Notes: generated by a model not told the origin, from the letters alone. DNA of 45,042 bases from Streptomyces sp. T39 (GCF_008042045.1 NZ_RDBP01000012.1:2640989-2686030); one strand, 5' to 3'. Shown: positions 31,904-39,787, counted from the first letter of the stretch. Numbers and translations are program-made.

Positions 31904-32605
31904 TCAGTCGCGGGCCAGGGCCCAGAAGTGGTCGAGGATGCGGTCCAGGAAGTCCCGCCCCGACGCGCCCGTGTCCTCCGACGCGTCCCCCCAGCTCAGC
32001 GACGCCACCGTCCGGGACTGGTAGTCGGAGTGCAGCCGCTGGAGCACGGCCTCCAGCCGGCCGCGTTCCATCGGCAGCATCCGGGCGACCGGGCGGACGT
32101 ACGCCTGCCACCGCGCACCGACCGCGCCGCGCAGCAGTTCGGCCAGGTCCTGGTCCCGGCCGGTCACCGCCAGCAGATCGCGGGGCGACAGCGCCAGCGC
32201 CTCGGCGAGGGCGGCGGTCTGCCGCTCGTTGCCGCGCCAGCGGCGCGCCTCCTCCATCCGCGCGTACGCCCCGGCGTCCAGGCCCACCCTGCGCGCCAGG
32301 TCCTGGGACGTCCAGCCGCGGGCGATGCGGTGCTCGCGCAAGGTGGTCGCGCCGGTGAGGAGTTCGGCGGGCGAGCACCACAGCACGCCCGCCAGGGCCG
32401 TCAGTTCACGGGTGCCGGGTTTCGCGGTGCCCCGCTCCCAGGCCACCACCGTGTCGGGTGTGGCCGCGAGGCCGTACTGGGCGCGCAGACCGTAGGCGAC
32501 ATGACCGGGAGCCATGCCCAGGGCCTCGCGGAGACGGCGCGCGGCGAGGGAGTCGAAGGGCGGGGAAGGGGGCTGGTGCACGCGCACACCGTACGGTCGG
32601 GCCAC
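31904..32605 (-). CDS. XRE-family regulator with two helix-turn-helix domains
   Basis: A 233-residue protein. The first Cro/CI-type HTH covers about residues 20-84 and holds TPDTVVAWERGTAKPGTREL. The second covers about 85-147 with SQDLARRVGLDAGAYARMEEARRW. The C-terminal ~85 residues are helical with no known sensor. A tandem pair in one chain could let a monomer bind a two-site operator or two chains bind a longer one. The GTG at 32605 starts the protein; an SD is not obvious. It converges on pfkA. Targets are unknown. Confidence 0.85.
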   Translation of the reverse strand: MARPYGVRVHQPPSPPFDSLAARRLREALGMAPGHVAYGLRAQYGLAATPDTVVAWERGTAKPGTRELTALAGVLWCSPAELLTGATTLREHRIARGWTSQDLARRVGLDAGAYARMEEARRWRGNERQTAALAEALALSPRDLLAVTGRDQDLAELLRGAVGARWQAYVRPVARMLPMERGRLEAVLQRLHSDYQSRTVASLSWGDASEDTGASGRDFLDRILDHFWALARD

Positions 32606-32729
32606 CGGCGCCGACTACGGTGCGTTCGCCTCAAGCTCCACCTCGTAGAAAGGTCCGACGCGGGCGCCGGGTGTTCCGGCTACCCGGGGGTAGGGCCGTG
32701 TCCGGCGGTCCGCCGCGCCGGGTGCGGCG

Positions 32730-33410
32730 TCAGCGGCGGGAGCTCAGCCAGCGGTACTGGAGCTCCGGCCGGCCGACCTGCCCGTACTGCGGCACCCGGT
32801 CCGCCCGTCCCGCGGTGACCAGATGCTCGAGGTAGCGCCTGGCCGTGATGCGCGAGATGCCGACCGCCGCGGCGGCCTCCGTCGCGGTCAGCCCGGCGGA
32901 CGACTCGCGCAGCGTCCGCGTGACCGCCTCCAGCGTGGGCCCGCTCAGTCCCTTGGGCAGCGTCGTCCCCGTGCGCGGGGCGCGCAGCGCCCCGAGCGCA
33001 CGGTCGACCTCGTCCTGGCCGCTGGCCTCTCCCGCCGCCGCCCGGAACTCGGCGTAGCGGTCGAGCCGGTCACGGAGCGTGGCGAAGGTGAAGGGCTTCA
33101 GCACGTACTGCACCACGCCGAGGGAGACGCCCTCCCGGACGATCGCCAGATCACGGGCGGACGTCACCGCGATCACGTCGGCCGCGTGCCCCGCGGCGCG
33201 CAGCGACCGCACCAGCTGGAGACCGTGCCCGTCGGGCAGGTACAGATCGAGCAGGAGCAGGTCCACCTCCGTGCGCTCCAGCGCCCGGACGGCCTCGGCC
33301 CGCGAATGGGCGACGCCGACGACGGTGAACCCGGCGACCCGGCCCACGTAGAGGGCGTGGGCGTCGGCGGCGACGGGGTCGTCCTCGACGACCAGAACCC
33401 TGATGGTCAT
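32730..33410 (-). CDS. CitB/DcuR-type response regulator
   Basis: A 226-residue regulator. The receiver domain has the acidic pair in VVEDDP, phospho-acceptor Asp55 in LLLLDLYLPDGHG and Lys105 in LKPF. The C-terminal part (150-226) is the HTH of the CitT/DcuR family: SAGLTATEAAAAVGISRITARRYLEHLV and a final GRPELQYRWL. Such regulators turn on uptake of citrate or C4-dicarboxylates. It overlaps the kinase by 4 nt and lies beyond it from the DctA gene, so DctA is the expected target. Confidence 0.94.
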   Translation of the reverse strand: MTIRVLVVEDDPVAADAHALYVGRVAGFTVVGVAHSRAEAVRALERTEVDLLLLDLYLPDGHGLQLVRSLRAAGHAADVIAVTSARDLAIVREGVSLGVVQYVLKPFTFATLRDRLDRYAEFRAAAGEASGQDEVDRALGALRAPRTGTTLPKGLSGPTLEAVTRTLRESSAGLTATEAAAAVGISRITARRYLEHLVTAGRADRVPQYGQVGRPELQYRWLSSRR

Positions 33411-35419
33411 GCGCGCGTCTCCGTCGGCCGGTCCGGGGCCGGTCTCCCGGCGGTGATCAGCGGCAGGCGGACCGTGAACTCGGCCCCGCCGTCCGCGCCG
33501 CGGCCCACCGCGACCGTGCCCTGCCCGCGGCGCACGGCCTGCTGCACCAGGGCCAGGCCGATGCCGCGACCGGGGCCGTGCGTGGACCAGCCGCGCCGGA
33601 ACACGTCCTCGGCCCGGTCGGGGGACACGCCGGGACCGCTGTCGGCCACCCGCACGAGGAGCTCGTCCCGCTCGGCCAGCAGCGTCACGGTGACCCGCGC
33701 CCGCACCCCGCCGGGCGCCGCCACCGCGGGGGCGGCCCCGCCCGGGGGACCCGCCTGCGCGGGGAGCAGCGCCGCGGCGGACGGGGCGCTGCTCCCGGCG
33801 TCGGCCCTCCCGCGGCCGTCGGCCGCCTCGGGGCCGCCGCCCGGCACGGGGACGTGGTGGTGTCCGGGGCCTGCCGCGCCGTGTGCGGCTCCGGCCTCCG
33901 CCGCGCCCGCACCGGGACGGGCGGCCGGCCCGTCGCCGGCCGCCTCGGGGGAACCGTGGCGCCCGGCGCCCGCCGGGCAGCCGTGTGCGGCTCCGGCCTC
34001 CGCCGCGCCCGCCGGGGCGGCGAAGCCCACTCCGGCGGGCGCGGGGAGCGGGGCCGTTGCGAGGGCGGGCCCCGTGGTGGCCGGGCCGGGCCCCGGGAGA
34101 CCGGCCGCCGCGTCGACCGCGTTGTCGATCAGGTTGCCGAGGACGGTCACCAGGTCCCGGGGCGGCAGGGTGTCCGGCAGGACGTGGTCGTCGATGCGGC
34201 TGTCCTCGGTCAGCACCAGCTCCACGCCCCGTTCATTGGCCTGCGCCGTCTTGCCGAGCAGCAGCGCCGCGAGGACGGGTTCCCCCACCGCCCCGACCAC
34301 GCGGTCCGTCAGCACCTGCGCCAGCTCCAGCTCCGCCGTCGCGAAGTCGACCGCCTCGTCCGCGCGGCCGAGCTCGATCAGCGAGACCACGGTGTGCAGA
34401 CGGTTCGCCGCCTCGTGGGCCTGCGAGCGCAGGGCCTGGGTGAAGCCGCGCTCCGAGTCCAGCTCGCCGGAGAGCGCCTGGAGCTCCGTGTGGTCGCGCA
34501 GGGTGACGACGGTGCCGCGCTGCTCGCCGCCGACGACCGGCCGGGTGTTGACCACCACGATCCGGTCGGCGGTCAGATGCACCTCGTCCACCCGCGGCTC
34601 GGAGGCGAGCAGCGCCCCCGTGAGCGGCGCGGGCAGCCCGAGTTCCGCCACGGGGCGGCCCACCGCGTCGTCGCCGAGCCCCAGCAGTTCCCGCGCGCCG
34701 TCGTTGGCCAGCGCGATCCGCCGGCCGCCGTCGAGCATGACCAGCCCCTCGCGCACGGCGTGCAGCGCCGCCTGGTGGTAGTCGTGCATCCGGCCCAGCT
34801 CCGCGGAGTTCATCCCATGGGTGTGGCGGCGCAGCCTGGCGTTGATGACGTACGTACCGGCGCCGCCGAGGGCGAGCGCCGCCCCCGCGGCGACCAGGAG
34901 GGCGGTGACCTGCTCCCGCACCTGCTGGGTGATCTCCTCGACCGTGATGCCGGCGCTCACGATGGCGACGACCCGCCCGCCGGCGTCGCGCACGGGCGCC
35001 ACGGTGCGCACGGAGAGGCCGAGCGTGCCCTCGAACTGCTCGCTGAGGACGCCGCCGCGCTGGGCGGGCCCGATGTGGCCGAGATACGTCTCCCCTATCC
35101 GCTCCGGAGTCGGATGGGTCCAGCGCCTGCCGTGCGGGTCCATGATCACGACGAAGTCCATGCCCGCGTCCTTGCGCAGGGCCTCGGCGTAGGGCTGGAG
35201 CACCGCCGACGGGTCCCCGGAGCGCGCCGCCTCGGCGACCGAGGGCGAGCGGGCGGCGGCGGCCGCGGTGGCCGTGGTCCGGTGCCGGGCGGACTCCTCG
35301 GCCTGGGCCTGGTCCGTGACGTACGCGAAGAGCGCGCAGCCCGCCACGATCGCCGCGACCAGCACGACCTGCATGGCGAAGAGCTGGCCCGCGAGACTGC
35401 GGGGACGGGGGAGGCGCAT
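33407..35419 (-). CDS. CitA/DcuS-type sensor histidine kinase with ATPase-domain insertion
   Basis: This 670-residue kinase is longer than the usual ~540. It contains TM1 (about 12-33), an extracytoplasmic PDC/Cache-like sensor domain (34-170), TM2 (171-193), a PAS domain (205-310), the His335 dimerisation segment (SQAHEAANRLHTVV), N-box NLIDNAVDAA (429-438) and G1 VADSGPG (591-597). Residues 441-572 are a low-complexity Ala/Gly/Pro insert between N and G1, bearing two copies of AGAAEAGAAHG (470-480 and 504-514). The ATG at 35417-35419 is the likely start. The frame is open for 600 codons upstream; those are antisense of DctA. The dctA gene diverges from it, so a dicarboxylate is the probable ligand. 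Confidence 0.92.
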   Translation of the reverse strand: MRLPRPRSLAGQLFAMQVVLVAAIVAGCALFAYVTDQAQAEESARHRTTATAAAAARSPSVAEAARSGDPSAVLQPYAEALRKDAGMDFVVIMDPHGRRWTHPTPERIGETYLGHIGPAQRGGVLSEQFEGTLGLSVRTVAPVRDAGGRVVAIVSAGITVEEITQQVREQVTALLVAAGAALALGGAGTYVINARLRRHTHGMNSAELGRMHDYHQAALHAVREGLVMLDGGRRIALANDGARELLGLGDDAVGRPVAELGLPAPLTGALLASEPRVDEVHLTADRIVVVNTRPVVGGEQRGTVVTLRDHTELQALSGELDSERGFTQALRSQAHEAANRLHTVVSLIELGRADEAVDFATAELELAQVLTDRVVGAVGEPVLAALLLGKTAQANERGVELVLTEDSRIDDHVLPDTLPPRDLVTVLGNLIDNAVDAAAGLPGPGPATTGPALATAPLPAPAGVGFAAPAGAAEAGAAHGCPAGAGRHGSPEAAGDGPAARPGAGAAEAGAAHGAAGPGHHHVPVPGGGPEAADGRGRADAGSSAPSAAALLPAQAGPPGGAAPAVAAPGGVRARVTVTLLAERDELLVRVADSGPGVSPDRAEDVFRRGWSTHGPGRGIGLALVQQAVRRGQGTVAVGRGADGGAEFTVRLPLITAGRPAPDRPTETRA
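33878..34012. repeat. Perfect 33-bp direct repeat inside the kinase gene
   Basis: A 33-bp segment beginning GCCGTGTGCGGCTCCG is identical at 33878-33910 and 33980-34012. The copies start 102 bp apart, which preserves frame. Each encodes AGAAEAGAAHG of the low-complexity insert. It suggests recent slippage or unequal crossing-over. Confidence 0.9.
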
Positions 35420-35468
35420 GCCCGTAAGTCTGCCTGGCCGGAATTGTGTGAACGAAACGAACGCAACG

Positions 35469-35482
35469 GTGACCGGGGTCAC
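35469..35482. promoter_or_regulatory. Inverted repeat in the kinase/dctA divergent region
   Basis: GTGAC-CGGG-GTCAC is a perfect 5-bp inverted repeat. Just before it lie AACGAA, AACGAA-like and AACGCAA repeats (35450-35468). Either could be the response-regulator site. The region is 129 nt; GATAGTCG near 35493 could be a -10 of dctA. Confidence 0.4.
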
Positions 35483-35548
35483 AGCGCTGGTGGATAGTCG
35501 CGGGGATCCATCGGGACATGGACGCGCACACTCGACGAGGAGGACCCC

Positions 35549-36910
35549 GTGGCCACAGCCAACGGCAGGCGGGACCGTACGCACTATCTCTACATCGCGG
35601 TCATCGCCGCGGTCGCTCTCGGTATCGCCGTGGGGTTCGCCGCCCCCGGGGTGGCCGTCGAACTGAAGCCCATCGGCACCGGCTTCGTGAACCTCATCAA
35701 GATGATGATCTCGCCGGTGATCTTCTGCACGATCGTGCTGGGCATCGGCTCGGTGCGCAAGGCCGCCAAGGTCGGTGCCGTCGGCGGTCTCGCCCTCGGC
35801 TACTTCCTGGTGATGTCGACCGTTGCCCTGGCCATCGGCCTGCTCGTCGGCAACCTGCTGGAGCCCGGCTCCAGCCTGCACATCACGGAGGCGACCCGTG
35901 AGGCGGGCGCCGCGCAGGCCGAGGGCACGGGGGAGAGCACCGCGGACTTCCTCCTCGGCATCATCCCGACGACCCTGGTCTCCGCGTTCACCGAGGGCGA
36001 GGTGCTCCAGACCCTGCTGGTGGCCCTGCTCGCCGGCTTCGCGCTCCAGGCGATGGGCTCGGCGGGCGAGCCCGTCCTGCGCGGCATCGGCCACATCCAG
36101 CGCCTCGTCTTCCGCATCCTCGCGATGATCATGTGGGCGGCGCCCGTGGGCGCCTTCGGCGCCATCGCGGCGGTCGTCGGCGAGACCGGCCTCGACGCAC
36201 TGAAGTCGCTGGCGGTCATCATGATCGGCTTCTACGTCACCTGTGCGCTGTTCGTCTTCGTGGTCCTCGGCCTGTTGCTGCGGCTCGTCGCCGGCGTGAA
36301 CCTCTTCTCGCTGCTGAAGTACCTGGGCCGCGAGTTCCTGCTGATCGTCTCCACCTCCTCGTCCGAGTCCGCCCTGCCGCGGCTGATCGCGAAGATGGAG
36401 CACCTGGGCGTCAGCAAGCCCGTGGTCGGCATCACCGTGCCCACCGGTTACTCCTTCAACCTGGACGGCACCGCCATCTACCTGACGATGGCCTCGCTGT
36501 TCATCGCCAACGCCACCGGCGACCCGCTGAGCGCGGGGGAGCAGATCTCCCTCCTGGTCTTCATGATCATCGCCTCGAAGGGTGCGGCCGGGGTCACGGG
36601 CGCCGGTCTGGCGACGCTGGCCGGCGGACTGCAGTCGCACCGCCCCGAACTCGTCGACGGCGTCGGCCTGATCGTCGGCATCGACCGCTTCATGAGCGAG
36701 GCGCGCGCCCTGACGAACTTCGCGGGCAACGCCGTCGCCACCGTCCTCGTCGGCACCTGGACCAAGGAGATCGACAAGGGCCGGGTCGAACTCGTCCTGG
36801 CGGGCAGGGCGCCCTTCGACGAGGCCACCCTGCTCGACGACCACGCGCCGCACGAGACCGCCGCTCTTCCGGAGCCGAGGGACGACGAGCGGGAGCCGGC
36901 CAAGGTCTGA
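35549..36910 (+). CDS. dctA: DctA-type dicarboxylate/cation symporter
   Basis: This 453-residue DAACS transporter takes up succinate, fumarate or malate with protons or sodium. It has about eight hydrophobic segments, the serine-rich re-entrant loop (STSSSESALPRLIAK), and NLDGTAIYLTMA with the conserved Asn-Asp-Gly cation motif. The C-terminus is acidic and cytoplasmic. The GTG at 35549 has GAGGAGGA five nt upstream. It diverges from the CitAB-like pair that probably controls it, the standard dcu/dct arrangement. Glutamate or aspartate transport is a less likely alternative. Confidence 0.94.
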   Translation: MATANGRRDRTHYLYIAVIAAVALGIAVGFAAPGVAVELKPIGTGFVNLIKMMISPVIFCTIVLGIGSVRKAAKVGAVGGLALGYFLVMSTVALAIGLLVGNLLEPGSSLHITEATREAGAAQAEGTGESTADFLLGIIPTTLVSAFTEGEVLQTLLVALLAGFALQAMGSAGEPVLRGIGHIQRLVFRILAMIMWAAPVGAFGAIAAVVGETGLDALKSLAVIMIGFYVTCALFVFVVLGLLLRLVAGVNLFSLLKYLGREFLLIVSTSSSESALPRLIAKMEHLGVSKPVVGITVPTGYSFNLDGTAIYLTMASLFIANATGDPLSAGEQISLLVFMIIASKGAAGVTGAGLATLAGGLQSHRPELVDGVGLIVGIDRFMSEARALTNFAGNAVATVLVGTWTKEIDKGRVELVLAGRAPFDEATLLDDHAPHETAALPEPRDDEREPAKV

Positions 36911-36930
36911 CCCTTCGCCGCCGCTTCGCG

Positions 36931-36960
36931 AGGCCCCCGGTGTCCGCACGCCGGGGGCCT
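36931..36960 (+). terminator. Terminator after dctA
   Basis: AGGCCCCCGG (36931-36940) and CCGGGGGCCT (36951-36960) pair perfectly, and the inner bases extend the stem, followed by TTA. It begins 21 nt after the stop. Confidence 0.8.
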
Positions 36961-37058
36961 TAGCGCGCCCGGCCGGCCGCCGGGACGCGTCGGAGCGATG
37001 CGTGGCACCCTCCTCGCGCGGGGCCCCGGCAGGGGGGGACCCGGTCGTCCGCGAACGG

Positions 37059-37310
37059 TCACTGCTCGTCGACGCGCCGGCACTGCTGGAGTCCGGGCTC
37101 GATCTCCTCGCACTCGAAAACGGGCTGGGTGAAGGCCACCGTCGCCGCCGTGCCCGGCTCCTGCGGTGCCGCACCGACACCGTCGGGGTGGTAGGCGAGC
37201 GCGAAGAACCCGGCCGCACCGGGGTGTCTGTCGAGCAGGCCGCGGAACTCCGTCACCAGTCCGCCGAACTCCTCGGGGATCGTCCCCGCCCTCTCGCGGT
37301 ACTCCGTCAT
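37059..37310 (-). CDS. Small hypothetical protein
   Basis: An 83-residue protein from an ATG at 37308-37310 with GGAGG about 5 nt upstream. The N-terminal half is helical and acidic (IPEEFGGLVTEFRGLLDRHP). The second half contains ALAYHPDGVG and ends in a short stretch with two cysteines (FECEEIEPGLQQCRRVDEQ). It has no signal peptide or membrane segment. I do not recognise a family. It is divergent from the merR gene, so it may be co-regulated with that redox-like operon. The Cys pair would fit, but that is inference. Confidence 0.65.
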   Translation of the reverse strand: MTEYRERAGTIPEEFGGLVTEFRGLLDRHPGAAGFFALAYHPDGVGAAPQEPGTAATVAFTQPVFECEEIEPGLQQCRRVDEQ

Positions 37311-37472
37311 GGCCGCCTCCGTGTCCGGGAATCGCCGTGAGGCCGCCGGGCCGCGCTCACTTCGGCCGGTGCCCGGCCACCGCCCGGGTGCGCCACGCCC
37401 TCGGCCCGCCCCTGTTCCCAGTCTCGCGCGGCGGGCGCGTGCGCGCAGGACAGGGCCGCCCGGGACCCCTTG

Positions 37473-37500
37473 CCTTGACGCGGACGTCAAGGAATACCGT
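37473..37500 (+). promoter_or_regulatory. merR promoter with palindromic operator
   Basis: CCTTGACG (37473-37480) and CGTCAAGG (37485-37492) form a perfect 8-bp inverted repeat with a 4-nt centre. The left arm contains TTGACG, a -35-like box. TACCGT (37495-37500) ends 6 nt before the ATG, so the transcript is probably leaderless. A dyad within the promoter is how MerR proteins act, and autoregulation is inferred. The 14-bp spacing between these two boxes is short, so the real -35 may be elsewhere. Confidence 0.6.
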
Positions 37501-37506
37501 CGCGGC

Positions 37507-37908
37507 ATGCGAATCGGCGAGCTTGCGGAGCGGGCCGGGACCACGACCCGCACCTTGCGCTACTACGAGTCCCGGGGGCTGCTCCCCGCACGGCGTGCGG
37601 TCAACGGCTACCGCACGTACGACGAGGACGACCTGCGGCTGCTGCACCAGATCCGGACGCTGCAGGACTTCGGCTTCGGCCTGGAGGAGACCAGGCCGTT
37701 CGTCGAGTGCCTGCGGGCCGGGCATCCGGCGGGCGACTCCTGCCCCGCGTCGCTCGCCGTCTACCGGGCCAAGCTCGCCGAGCTGGACACCCTGATCGAG
37801 CAGCTCGCCTCCGTGCGGGCGCAGGTCTCGGCGTCGCTGCTGCGGGCCGAGGCACAGATGCCCGAGGGCCCGGAACCCCTGTGCGCATTCTCGGAGGTCG
37901 ACAGATGA
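37507..37908 (+). CDS. MerR-family transcriptional regulator
   Basis: A 133-residue MerR protein. The winged helix starts at the first residue (MRIGELAERAGTTTRTLRYYESRGLLP), followed by RTYDEDDLRLLHQI and a dimerisation coiled coil around 75-110. Three cysteines lie in the effector part, two in ECLRAGHPAGDSC and one in LCAFSEVDR. Together with the downstream thioredoxin they suggest redox or metal sensing. The start is the ATG at 37507, 6 nt after the -10 box. The stop overlaps the next start as ATGA. Confidence 0.93.
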   Translation: MRIGELAERAGTTTRTLRYYESRGLLPARRAVNGYRTYDEDDLRLLHQIRTLQDFGFGLEETRPFVECLRAGHPAGDSCPASLAVYRAKLAELDTLIEQLASVRAQVSASLLRAEAQMPEGPEPLCAFSEVDR

Positions 37909-38242
37909 TCGGTACGGAAGGCGTCGCCATGGTGACGGACACGGATTTCGAGGCCCGGGTGCTCGCGGCCGAGGGCCCGGTCCTGGTGGAGTTCTCCGCC
38001 GGGTGGTGCGGGCCGTGCCGCCAGCTCGCCCCGGTGCTGAAGGCCGTGGCGGCCGAACAGGCGGACCGGCTGGAGGTGGTGGAGATCGACGCGGACAGCA
38101 ACCCCGAGACGGTGACCCGCTACGGCGTGCTGTCGCTGCCGACCCTGCTGGTGTTCCGAGGGGCGAGCCGGTGAAGTCGATCGTCGGCGCCCGTCCCAAG
38201 CGCCGGCTGCTCCAGGAACTGGAGGACGTCCTCCCGTCCTGA
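37905..38242 (+). pseudogene. Thioredoxin gene with an apparent one-base frameshift
   Basis: The ATG at 37905 (GGAGG 7 nt upstream) begins a thioredoxin: FSAGWCGPCRQLAPVLKAV with the classical CGPC, EIDADSN, and the cis-Pro in SLPTLLVF. The reading frame stops at 38172-38174 after 89 residues. In the next frame the sequence continues as GEPVKSIVGARPKRRLLQELEDVLPS, the expected last strand and helix, to a stop at 38240-38242. One extra G in the run CGAGGGGCGAGC near 38158-38165 would give a normal 112-residue protein. The start of the gene overlaps merR, so it is the operon's functional partner. The shift is a true mutation or a sequencing error in a G run. Confidence 0.88.
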
Positions 38243-38254
38243 CCGGCCCGGCAG

Positions 38255-38296
38255 GCGCGCCGTGCGGGCCCGGTTGCCCGGATCCGCACGGCGCGC
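38255..38296. terminator. Hairpin between the thioredoxin and WGR genes
   Basis: GCGCGCCGTGCGG (38255-38267) and CCGCACGGCGCGC (38284-38296) form a perfect 13-bp stem with a 16-nt loop between convergent genes. Confidence 0.75.
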
Positions 38297-38347
38297 GCGC
38301 CCGCGCCGGCCGTCCGGCCGCGGGCGCCCCGGCGCCCGCAGGACCGC

Positions 38348-39787
38348 TCAGACCAGGCGCCTGATCTCGCCGCGCACCCGGTAGAACCCGGACTGCGCGG
38401 GGTGCAGCGCGTCCACCACGTACCGGGCGCCCACCTCGCGTATGCCGCGCGGGAACTGGACGTACCAGGAGGGGTCGTAGCCCTCGGACACCACGTGCAC
38501 CCGCAGCCGGCTGCCGGTGCCGACGCACTCGACCACCACGCCGCCCGCCGGCGGCGCCGAGACCGTCGCCACCGAGGCCGCCGAGAGGGCCGGGGTGTAC
38601 GTCGGCAGGGCGGCGGCCGACTTGACGTCCCTCGCCACGGGGACGGAGCCCTGCTGGGCCGCGGTCACCGCGGCCTCGCTCGCGTCCACGCACACCAGGG
38701 AGCCGTCCGTGGTGACCATGTACAGCTTCTCGTCGTGGTACTGCATGGACAGCGCCGAGCCCCCGCCCGTGCGCAGCTTCCACAGCCGGGTGCCGTCGGT
38801 GTCGAAGCAGTACACGGAGGACGACGAGTCGCCGGCGAAGACATGGCGCCCGTCGGGCGAGGTGGCGCACGAGTAGACGGCGGTGTCGCAGCGGTACGTC
38901 GCCTCCACCGCGCCCGTCGCCTTGGAGAGCCGCTGCACCACGTGGCGCGCGGTGCCCGCGTAGACGGCGTCGTCCTCCTGCCAGCCGAAGAGCACTCCGC
39001 CCGAGGTGCGGGTGTGCCACAACTCGCCGCTGCCGTCGGGCGCGTAGGCCGTCACCCCGCTCTGGTGGCCGTGGTAGACGCCCCGGTCGTCGGCGCGCAC
39101 CATCCAGGCCTGGCCGCCGGCGGAGCGGCGGGCCCACTGGTACTCGTCCTCGTGGTCGATGACGGTCAGACCGCCGTCGGCGTCCGAGACGTTGAGCACG
39201 CCCTCGCGGATGTCGAGCCAGAAGATGTCGACGTCGGCGGCGATGTCGTAGGCGGCGAAGGGCAGTTTGGACGAGAGGTCGTACACCGTGCCGTCGTCGC
39301 AGCCGGCGTAGATCCAGAAGTCGTCCGCCACCAGGCACTTGACGCCCTCGGGCAGCGAGTACCGGGCGAGGACGTCGCCGCCGTGGCTGAGGGTGAAGAC
39401 GTCGCCCGCCTGGTTGCCCATCCAGCAGCGGTCCTCGTCGATGTGGATGCCGAAGGCCGCGGAGCCGGTGCGGAACCGCCACAGCACCGGCGCGGTGGAA
39501 CGCGCGGTGGACGGCGCGGACGTCACCTGACGGCGGGTCACCGGACGCGCCGCGCGCTGTCCGCGCACGGCCGGGGCGTACCCCTTGCGCACCTTCTCGC
39601 CGATCTTCCGTGCGGCTGCCGCCTGCGCCTTCTCCGCCGTCGGGAACGACGACGTCTGGAGCTGCCCGGCGGCGCCGATGCGCCCGTAGCGCACCGAGAC
39701 GGCCGTCCCCTCCACGGTCACCTCGTAGAACTTGTGCGCTCCGCCGTCGTCCTGCGACAGCTCCAGATACGTCGTCGTGCCAGACAT
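38348..39787 (-). CDS. WGR-domain and beta-propeller (PQQ-like) protein
   Basis: A 479-residue cytosolic-looking protein. Residues 1-75 form a WGR-type domain: YLELSQDDGGAHKFYEVTV then VSVRYGRIGAAGQLQTSSF; the usual W of WGR is Y here. Residues 76-105 are a basic, Ser/Thr-rich linker. The rest (105-400) is a seven-bladed-propeller-like repeat with blades such as CWMGNQAGDVFTL, WIYAGCDDGTVYDL, GVYHGHQSGVTAYAPDGS and VFAGDSSSSVYCFDTDG. A C-terminal beta domain follows. WGR domains bind nucleic-acid ends or ADP-ribosylation proteins in other contexts. A GGGGAGGGG site is 5 nt before the ATG. It diverges from a HelD-like helicase. Function unknown. Confidence 0.85.
   Translation of the reverse strand: MSGTTTYLELSQDDGGAHKFYEVTVEGTAVSVRYGRIGAAGQLQTSSFPTAEKAQAAAARKIGEKVRKGYAPAVRGQRAARPVTRRQVTSAPSTARSTAPVLWRFRTGSAAFGIHIDEDRCWMGNQAGDVFTLSHGGDVLARYSLPEGVKCLVADDFWIYAGCDDGTVYDLSSKLPFAAYDIAADVDIFWLDIREGVLNVSDADGGLTVIDHEDEYQWARRSAGGQAWMVRADDRGVYHGHQSGVTAYAPDGSGELWHTRTSGGVLFGWQEDDAVYAGTARHVVQRLSKATGAVEATYRCDTAVYSCATSPDGRHVFAGDSSSSVYCFDTDGTRLWKLRTGGGSALSMQYHDEKLYMVTTDGSLVCVDASEAAVTAAQQGSVPVARDVKSAAALPTYTPALSAASVATVSAPPAGGVVVECVGTGSRLRVHVVSEGYDPSWYVQFPRGIREVGARYVVDALHPAQSGFYRVRGEIRRLV

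Noticed and set aside
33407..37219. Kinase extended by 600 codons upstream
   Set aside because: The extension is antisense to dctA and lacks any domain. The real protein begins at 35419 with its first membrane segment.
37905..38242. Programmed ribosomal frameshift in the thioredoxin gene
   Set aside because: No slippery heptamer with a stimulatory structure is evident. A single missing G in a short G run is the simpler explanation.
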